From an uncultured Gammaproteobacteria bacterium (lineage in GTDB: Bacteria; Pseudomonadota; Gammaproteobacteria; Magnimaribacterales; D2472): a stretch of DNA of 12,912 bases. Shown piece after piece: positions 7,658 through 12,912 of this stretch (the stretch's first letter is position 1; every line of letters begins with the position of its first letter). Made by a program: the position numbers and the translations under genes. The stretch is from contig CAJXAZ010000028.1 of assembly GCA_913050015.1 (NCBI GenBank), positions 1-12,912 of the forward strand, in the 5' to 3' direction. The notes under the pieces are model-generated. The model saw only the letters and a list, made by a program, of their open reading frames with translations. It had not been told where the DNA came from and made no database searches.

Positions 7658-8656
7658 ATGAAAAAAGCACTTTTACTTGTAAATCTAGGAACACCTGATT
7701 CCCCATCTTACTTTAATGTTTTTAAGTATTTAAGAGAGTTTTTATCTGATGAGAAAGTCATTAACGTAAATCCTATAGCTAGATTCTTGCTGGTTAATTT
7801 TATTATTTGTCCTTTCAGATCTTTTAGCTCTTCTAAGATATATAAAAAAGTTTGGCATCCTGAGTACGGATCTCCGTTACTCCACAATACAGAGATGTTA
7901 TGTGATGCATTATCAAAGAAATTACCTGATATGGATGTGCAATATGCAATGAGATACCAATCACCTTCGATTAAATCTAAGTTAGAAACAGTCTTATCAA
8001 AAAATCCTGATGAAATTATCATCCTTCCTTTATTTCCGCATTATGCCGCAGCAACTACTGGCTCCGTTTTTAAAGAAGTAACTAAGCGCCTTGCTAGTAA
8101 GTGGGTTATACCAAAGGTTACTTTTATAAATCAGTTCTATGATAATGAAAAATTTATAGATGCATGGATTGATAAAGCCAAAGATTTTGACCTTTCTAGT
8201 TATGACAAGATTGTTTTTAGCTATCACGGTGTCCCAAATAGCCATGTAGATGACGTTTACGAGAACAGCATGTGTTCTGATAATAATTGTGAAGATGGTA
8301 TTACTGATCTAAATAAGCTCTGTTACAAGGCAACTACGTATGAGACAACAAAGCTTCTCGCATCCAAATTAAATTTAGATGAGTCTAAATACATAGTATC
8401 TTTCCAATCTAGACTTACAAATAAGTGGCTTGATCCATTTACTGATAAAGTTCTTGAGGATCTTGCAAAAAATGGACAAAAGAAAGTACTAGTTTTTTCA
8501 CCGGCCTTTACATCTGATTGCTTAGAAACAATTATAGAAATAGGAGATGAATATCAAGAGTTATTTATCGATGCAGGCGGCGAAATCCTTGATTATGTTC
8601 CGTCGCTAAATTACTCAGATAAATGGGTTGAGGCAATAGAAGATATTATTAAATAG
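7658..8656 (+). CDS. hemH: ferrochelatase
   Basis: HemH inserts Fe2+ into protoporphyrin IX, the last step of protoheme synthesis. The 332-residue protein carries the family landmarks in order: LLVNLGTPDSP at the N-terminus, the FLSDEKVI region, the catalytic loop S188-Y-H190-G-V-P193, SFQSRLTNKWLDPFTD, and S286-D-C-L-E290-T with the conserved glutamate facing His190 in the active site. Between the YHGVP loop and the TTYETT helix there is an insertion relative to the E. coli type, with Cys206, Cys211 and Cys222 (C-x4-C-x10-C). This resembles the internal cysteine segment of [2Fe-2S] ferrochelatases but has fewer cysteines. The gene abuts the MFS gene without a spacer and ends 19 bases before the SDR gene. 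Confidence 0.95.
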   Translation: MKKALLLVNLGTPDSPSYFNVFKYLREFLSDEKVINVNPIARFLLVNFIICPFRSFSSSKIYKKVWHPEYGSPLLHNTEMLCDALSKKLPDMDVQYAMRYQSPSIKSKLETVLSKNPDEIIILPLFPHYAAATTGSVFKEVTKRLASKWVIPKVTFINQFYDNEKFIDAWIDKAKDFDLSSYDKIVFSYHGVPNSHVDDVYENSMCSDNNCEDGITDLNKLCYKATTYETTKLLASKLNLDESKYIVSFQSRLTNKWLDPFTDKVLEDLAKNGQKKVLVFSPAFTSDCLETIIEIGDEYQELFIDAGGEILDYVPSLNYSDKWVEAIEDIIK

Positions 8657-8664
8657 AAATTTTG

Positions 8665-8669
8665 AGAGG
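8665..8669 (+). promoter_or_regulatory. strong Shine-Dalgarno of the SDR gene
   Basis: AGAGG, inside GAGAGGTG, stands six bases before the ATG at 8676. It is the best ribosome site in the window and supports that start. Confidence 0.6.
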
Positions 8670-8675
8670 TGTTAT

Positions 8676-9542
8676 ATGTTTAAGAATGACTTATTAAAGA
8701 ATAAAAGAATCCTTGTCACTGGCGGTGGCACAGGCCTTGGTAAAGAAATGGCAACTCATTATGCAGAGCATGGCGCAGATATTTTTATCTGTGGTAGAAG
8801 AGAGAATGTGCTTAAGGATACTGCTGCTGAAATTGAAGATAAATATGATGTTAAGGTTTCATATGAATCTTTAGACATCAGAGCATCGCAAGATGTTGAT
8901 AGCTATATCCAAAGAATATTTGATGAAGGCCCGCTTGATGGTCTTGTTAATAATGCGGCAGGCAATTTTATCTCTCCAACTAAAGATCTTTCACATAAAG
9001 GCTTTGATGCTATAGCAAATATTGTTTTCCATGGAACTTTCTACATGACTCAGTCGGTAGGAAAAAGATGGATTGAATCAAACCATAAGGGATCAATTAT
9101 CTCTATTCTAGCTACCTGGGTATGGACCGGTTCTCCTTATGTTGTTCCATCAGCAATGTCAAAATCTGGGCTTAACGCGATGACTCAATCTTTGGCAGCA
9201 GAGTGGGGACAATATGGAATTAAAGTTAACGCAATAGCACCTGGACCATTTCCAACCAAAGGAGCCTGGGAGAGACTAAATCCTAATGGAGAAGATGGAA
9301 GTGTAATGGGCGATAACCCAATGGGAAGGGTTGGTGAAATGAAAGAGTTACAGAATCTAGCAACCTTCTTGATGGCAGATGGTTGTGAGTACTTAACTGG
9401 ACAAACTATAGCAATCGATGGAGCTCAATATCTAACTGGTGGAGGGACTTTTTCTAATCTCTCAAAATTGTCTGAGGATGATTGGGAACAAATGAGAAAC
9501 ATGATAAGGTCAAGTAATAACAAAGATAAGGCTGATAGATAA
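8676..9542 (+). CDS. SDR oxidoreductase of the 2,4-dienoyl-CoA reductase (DECR) type
   Basis: This 288-residue short-chain dehydrogenase has an N-terminal NADP-type Rossmann motif T15-G-G-G-T-G-L-G22 and the N92-N-A-A-G-N97 strand. Family-specific stretches match mitochondrial-type 2,4-dienoyl-CoA reductase: NNAAGNFISPT, VVPSAMSKSG, SLAAEWGQYGIKVNAIAPGP, TKGAWERLNP, and a tail of the FSNLSKLSEDDWEQM kind. As in that family, the classical YxxxK is replaced by S159xxxK163. However, the position of the family's alternative catalytic tyrosine, 11 residues before that serine, is Trp148 here. The family reduces 2,4-dienoyl-CoAs from unsaturated fatty acid beta-oxidation with NADPH. The activity is plausible, but the tryptophan leaves it uncertain. 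It is followed 14 bases later by an aldehyde dehydrogenase gene. Confidence 0.85.
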   Translation: MFKNDLLKNKRILVTGGGTGLGKEMATHYAEHGADIFICGRRENVLKDTAAEIEDKYDVKVSYESLDIRASQDVDSYIQRIFDEGPLDGLVNNAAGNFISPTKDLSHKGFDAIANIVFHGTFYMTQSVGKRWIESNHKGSIISILATWVWTGSPYVVPSAMSKSGLNAMTQSLAAEWGQYGIKVNAIAPGPFPTKGAWERLNPNGEDGSVMGDNPMGRVGEMKELQNLATFLMADGCEYLTGQTIAIDGAQYLTGGGTFSNLSKLSEDDWEQMRNMIRSSNNKDKADR

Positions 9543-9556
9543 CAACGGGAAACTTT

Positions 9557-10987
9557 ATGGAAAATACATACGAAACAATGAATAGCGTCTTAAGTGCACA
9601 GAAGAAACACTTTATAAAAGAAGGAGCGCCTTCTCTTGATCTTAGAGTAGATAGACTTAATAGACTAAAAGCTTTAATTATGGATAACAGATATGACTTT
9701 GTTGAGGCCTTAAACTCTGACTACGGCAATAGATCAAAGAATGCTTCATTAATGTCAGATGCTTACACAATTGTTCCTGAGATAGATAATGCTATTAAAA
9801 ACATTAAAAAATGGACTAAGGTAGATAAAAGATATTCTAACTTTCCAATGGGACTCTTAGGAGCCAAGTCATATGTGAGTTATGAGCCTCTTGGAACTGT
9901 GGGAATGATATCTCCATGGAACTTTCCAATGAATCTTGGTTTTGGACCGCTTGCAGCTATCTTTGCTGCTGGCAATCAAGTTATGCATAAGCCTAGTGAA
10001 CTTACTCCTCTCTCAGCAGCCCTAATGAAAGATTTATGCGACAAGGCTTATGATGAAACTGAGTTTGCAACATTTTTAGGTGGCCCTGAGGTTGGGTCTG
10101 CATTCACTAAACTACACTTTGATCATTTGCTATATACAGGTAGTGGAGAGGTTGGTAAGCATGTCATGCAATCAGCTGCTCAAAACTTAGTTCCAGTCAC
10201 GCTTGAACTGGGTGGTAAATCCCCAGTTGTTATTGGAAATAGTGCTGATATGAAGGTATCTGCAAAAAGAATTATGTTTGGAAAGACCTTGAATGCAGGA
10301 CAGATATGCCTTGCTCCAGATTATGTCTTGGTACATAAAGATAAAAAAGACGAATTTATCTCTGAAGTAGAAAATGCTGTTAAGGAATTCTATCCTTCAA
10401 TTAAAGACAATGAAGACTACACATCAATAATCAATGAAAGACATTTCGACAGAATCAATTCACTTATTACTGACGCAAAAGAAAAGGGTGCTCATATCAA
10501 TCAGATAAACCCATCAAATGAAGATTTCAGTCAGCAAGAGTTTTATAAGATTCCGCCAACAGTCATTACTAATACCACTGAAGATATGAATGTTATGCAT
10601 GAAGAGATATTTGGACCAGTGTTACCGGTAGTAACCTACGAAAATATTAATGAAGCATTGGCACTTATTAACTCTAAGGATAGACCTCTTGGTTTATATT
10701 ATTTTGGTTCGAATAAAGATGAGCAAGCCAATATTTTAAATAATACTTCCTCTGGTGGGGTTACTATTAATAATGTAGTTGGCCATATTCAACAGAAAGA
10801 TCTTCCTTTTGGAGGAGTAGGTCCTTCTGGCATTGGCAGATACCATTCCTTTGATGGGTTTAAAAACTTCTCTAACCAAAGGGCTGTTTTTAAAGATGTC
10901 GGTTTTAAATTTGATAAATTATTTGATGCTATAAGACCTCCTTACAAAGGAAGCATTGAGAAGGTATTAAAGACCTTATTAAAATAA
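9557..10987 (+). CDS. aldehyde dehydrogenase, coniferyl aldehyde dehydrogenase-like
   Basis: This 476-residue NAD(P)+-dependent aldehyde dehydrogenase oxidises an aldehyde to its carboxylate in the cytoplasm. Visible landmarks are the SPWNFPMNLGFGPL segment, the cofactor loop T194-G-S-G-E-V-G200, the general base Glu217 in TLELGGKSP, the nucleophile Cys251 in GQICLAPDYV, and EEIFGPVLPV near the C-terminal third. The N-terminal region (RLNRLKALIMDN ... NSDYGNRS) and the short length without a long N-terminal extension fit the class-3/coniferyl aldehyde dehydrogenase branch. The true substrate could equally be a fatty or other aldehyde. Only a weak GGGA (9547-9550) precedes the ATG. The gene sits between the DECR-like SDR and lolC with very short gaps. 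Confidence 0.9.
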   Translation: MENTYETMNSVLSAQKKHFIKEGAPSLDLRVDRLNRLKALIMDNRYDFVEALNSDYGNRSKNASLMSDAYTIVPEIDNAIKNIKKWTKVDKRYSNFPMGLLGAKSYVSYEPLGTVGMISPWNFPMNLGFGPLAAIFAAGNQVMHKPSELTPLSAALMKDLCDKAYDETEFATFLGGPEVGSAFTKLHFDHLLYTGSGEVGKHVMQSAAQNLVPVTLELGGKSPVVIGNSADMKVSAKRIMFGKTLNAGQICLAPDYVLVHKDKKDEFISEVENAVKEFYPSIKDNEDYTSIINERHFDRINSLITDAKEKGAHINQINPSNEDFSQQEFYKIPPTVITNTTEDMNVMHEEIFGPVLPVVTYENINEALALINSKDRPLGLYYFGSNKDEQANILNNTSSGGVTINNVVGHIQQKDLPFGGVGPSGIGRYHSFDGFKNFSNQRAVFKDVGFKFDKLFDAIRPPYKGSIEKVLKTLLK

Positions 10988-10993
10988 ATTTTT

Positions 10994-12229
10994 GTGTTTT
11001 CTCTTCCTCTAAAGCTAGCTTTTAAGTACTTCAGATCAAGTAAAGGCGGAGCTTTTTCTTTTACATCACTACTTGCCGTCATTGGACTTAGTATTGGCGT
11101 TTCAAGCTTAATCATCGTCATGTCGGTAATGAATGGTTTTGAAAAAGAGCTGCAAGATAGAATTCTAGGCGTTGTTCCTCATGCACTTATTCATTCAAAT
11201 AAACCAATCACTAATTACCCTCAAATAATTAATGAATTAAAAGAAGATGAAAATATTATTCAAGCAGCACCTTATATTTCACTTCAAGGCCTAATTTCCT
11301 ATGGCTCAACTGCTAGGGGTGTCTCTATAACAGGTATTGATATAGCTTCAGAGGGTGAAATGTCTATCCTGCCTGATTATATGGTTTATGGCTCTATAGA
11401 TTCTTTAGAAGAGAAAAATTCAATTATTTTAGGTTCATGGCTGTCTGCTCATCTAGGCGCCTTCATTGGCGACACTGTAACCATAACAACCTCTGATATA
11501 AGATCTTCTTTACTAGGCTCATATCCAAGGTCTGTTTCTTTAAAAGTAGTGGGCATATTTGAACTTAGAGCAGAAATTGATCAATCACTAGTATTAATCT
11601 CTCATAGCTTAGCTCAGAAAATTAAAGGCTTTGAAGATGAAACATCATCAATAAGGCTAAGAACATCCAATTTATTTGAGGCTGATGTAATCGCAAGACA
11701 GTCAATTAGTTATATAAAAGCTCCAATTCAAGAATTTTCTTCTTCATCATGGAAGCAAACCCATGGAACTCTATTTGAAGCTATTCAATTCGAAAAGCTA
11801 TTAATAAGCTTAATGTTATTTTTAATTGTGGGAGTGGCATCAATATTAGTTTTATCAACAATAGTCATGACAGTTAAGGCAAAGGAAAGGGAGATAGGAA
11901 TTCTTAAAACTCTGGGAGCCAGCAATAGTCTTTTGGTAATGATTTTCTTTTTCCAAGGACTATTAGTTAGTCTTATTGGAATAATTATCGGAGTCATACT
12001 AGGGTTACTAGCCACACTCAATATCAATAACTTTATTACATTTCTTGAGGGGCTGCTTCAGCGAAACCTATTAGATGCTTATTTTATTAACTATTTTCCA
12101 TATCACATTGATCCATCTCAAATCATTAGCATTTGCTTAATCTCTTTTACTTTTAGCGTTATATCCTCATTACTACCAGCCTTAAGAGTCTCTAGGCTAA
12201 ATCCTGTGGAGATACTTAGACATGAATAA
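10994..12229 (+). CDS. lolC: lipoprotein-releasing ABC transporter permease, LolC/LolE family
   Basis: LolC/E subunits with LolD extract outer-membrane lipoproteins from the inner membrane and hand them to LolA. The 411-residue protein has the family architecture. One transmembrane helix at about residues 22-46 is followed by the signature SVMNGFEKELQDRILGVVPH (44-63). A periplasmic MacB-like domain (about 64-265) comes next. Three C-terminal helices (about 270-293, 312-340, 372-395) follow, with the FtsX-type cytoplasmic loop VKAKEREIGILKTLGA (294-309), and the protein ends in VSRLNPVEILRHE. The start is GTG at 10994 with no visible Shine-Dalgarno, and it gives the N-terminus expected for the family. 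It overlaps lolD by 8 bases. The symbol lolC is chosen by position before lolD; LolE or the single-subunit LolF is possible. Confidence 0.9.
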   Translation: MFSLPLKLAFKYFRSSKGGAFSFTSLLAVIGLSIGVSSLIIVMSVMNGFEKELQDRILGVVPHALIHSNKPITNYPQIINELKEDENIIQAAPYISLQGLISYGSTARGVSITGIDIASEGEMSILPDYMVYGSIDSLEEKNSIILGSWLSAHLGAFIGDTVTITTSDIRSSLLGSYPRSVSLKVVGIFELRAEIDQSLVLISHSLAQKIKGFEDETSSIRLRTSNLFEADVIARQSISYIKAPIQEFSSSSWKQTHGTLFEAIQFEKLLISLMLFLIVGVASILVLSTIVMTVKAKEREIGILKTLGASNSLLVMIFFFQGLLVSLIGIIIGVILGLLATLNINNFITFLEGLLQRNLLDAYFINYFPYHIDPSQIISICLISFTFSVISSLLPALRVSRLNPVEILRHE

Positions 12230-12896
12230 TCTTGATTGTATAAATCTTAATAAATCATTCTTTATGAAAGATGATGAGATTAAGGTCTTAAGAGATATTA
12301 ATATTTCTGTGAGTCCTGGTGATCTCATAGCTATTTCTGGTTCATCAGGTGCTGGTAAATCGACACTTCTTCACTTGTTAGCCTCTCTTGATAAGCCTTG
12401 TTCTGGTAGTATCATTTTTAATAACAAAGAAACCACAACTCTTAGCAACAAAGACTTAAGTAAGCTTCGATTAAAAAACTATGGCTTTGTTTACCAATTT
12501 CATCATCTTTTAGAAGACTTAACAGTTCTTGAGAACATACTTCTTCCTGGTCAAATACTTAATAGTGATAAAGATCTTTTAAACAAAAGAGCAAATACCT
12601 TAATAGATCGAATTGGGCTTTCAAAAAGAACTAGTCATCTTCCTTGGAAGTTGTCTGGCGGTGAGAAGCAAAGAGTTGCTATTGCGAGGGCTCTTATAAA
12701 TAATCCTAATATTATTTTCCTTGATGAGCCTACTGGAAATCTAGACACTGATAATGCCAAAGTTATTCAAGATTTATTAATTGAAATATCAAAGGAACAT
12801 GGTATTGCTTTAGTTACAGCGACTCATGATAATAACTTTATAAAAAGCTTTGATCATATTTATAAGCTAGATAATACTATTTTAAGAGAGATATAA
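12222..12896 (+). CDS. lolD: lipoprotein-releasing ABC transporter ATPase LolD
   Basis: This 224-residue ABC ATPase has the size of LolD/MacB-type ATP-binding subunits. Walker A is G40-S-S-G-A-G-K-S-T48, the Q-loop glutamine is Gln92 (VYQFHHLL), the signature is L144-S-G-G-E-K-Q150, Walker B is I164-I-F-L-D168-E169-P, and the switch histidine is His202 (TATHD). The FVYQFHHLLEDLTVLENI stretch is characteristic of LolD and relatives. Overlap with the permease gene by 8 bases (12222-12229) and the genomic pairing make LolD rather than FtsE or MacB the best call. It powers release of lipoproteins at the cytoplasmic face of the inner membrane. Confidence 0.93.
   Translation: MNNLDCINLNKSFFMKDDEIKVLRDINISVSPGDLIAISGSSGAGKSTLLHLLASLDKPCSGSIIFNNKETTTLSNKDLSKLRLKNYGFVYQFHHLLEDLTVLENILLPGQILNSDKDLLNKRANTLIDRIGLSKRTSHLPWKLSGGEKQRVAIARALINNPNIIFLDEPTGNLDTDNAKVIQDLLIEISKEHGIALVTATHDNNFIKSFDHIYKLDNTILREI
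12887..12891 (+). promoter_or_regulatory. Shine-Dalgarno-like site for the gene after lolD
   Basis: AGAGA lies five bases before the ATG at 12897, inside the last codons of lolD. The layout is the same as at hemH. Confidence 0.35.
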
Positions 12897-12912
12897 ATGA
12901 CAGAATTTATTT
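12897..12912 (+). CDS. start of a further gene, cut by the window edge
   Basis: Directly after the lolD stop codon an ATG opens a frame reading MTEFI before the window ends. The zero-base gap and the AGAGA site upstream suggest a real co-transcribed gene. By operon position it could be a second permease (lolE), but five residues cannot identify it. Confidence 0.5.

Noticed and set aside
7708..8245. Two open frames on the minus strand (7708-8022 and 8030-8245)
   Set aside because: Both are antisense to hemH, whose reading frame is conserved throughout; no support for coding.
8628..8652. TTGAGG followed by TATTAT/TATTAA as a promoter for the SDR gene
   Set aside because: The spacing between the boxes (10-13 bases) is too short for a sigma-70-type promoter, and AT-rich matches are common here.
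11785..12027. Open frame on the minus strand
   Set aside because: It is antisense to the membrane segments of lolC and has no recognisable features.

Overview
The window is a densely packed, AT-rich bacterial chromosome segment (roughly one third G+C by eye, not counted). It carries one tRNA, twelve complete protein genes and the first few codons of a thirteenth. All genes lie on the + strand except one DUF349 gene. No insertion sequence, integrase, phage gene, CRISPR array or long repeat was seen, and no gene-free stretch reaches 300 bases. LolC/LolD, HemH, TrpS and a DUF349 coiled-coil protein, together with very short spacers and low G+C, suggest a streamlined Gram-negative gammaproteobacterium, possibly a marine SAR86-like lineage. 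The lineage is inferred from style and gene content and was not tested by any search.

Layout. (1) Bases 1-92 are a complete tRNA-Ser(UGA) with encoded CCA. It is followed 13 bases later by a run of four + strand genes: a PaaI-like hotdog thioesterase, a DUF3089 alpha/beta hydrolase, a second alpha/beta hydrolase with a hydrophobic N-terminus, and a GPH-type (MelB-like) MFS symporter. (2) The DUF349 gene (4021-5448, minus) converges on the symporter gene with a 3-base gap. It diverges from trpS across only 32 bases. (3) trpS, a drug-efflux-type MFS transporter and hemH (ferrochelatase) form a tight run with a 1-base overlap and a zero-base gap. (4) After 19 bases come a 2,4-dienoyl-CoA-reductase-like SDR with the clearest Shine-Dalgarno in the window and an aldehyde dehydrogenase of the coniferyl-aldehyde-dehydrogenase type. 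(5) lolC and lolD overlap by 8 bases and a further gene starts directly after lolD.

How the genes work together. The first cluster looks like uptake plus ester/thioester hydrolysis, with unknown substrate. The SDR/ALDH pair suggests redox handling of unsaturated acyl-CoAs and aldehydes. TrpS, HemH and LolCD are housekeeping (tRNA charging, heme synthesis, lipoprotein release to the outer membrane).

I did not find a convincing new biological system. The points most worth checking are a HemH whose cysteine-bearing insertion appears to have lost part of an Fe-S ligand set, and a DECR-like reductase with Trp where the family's catalytic Tyr is expected.
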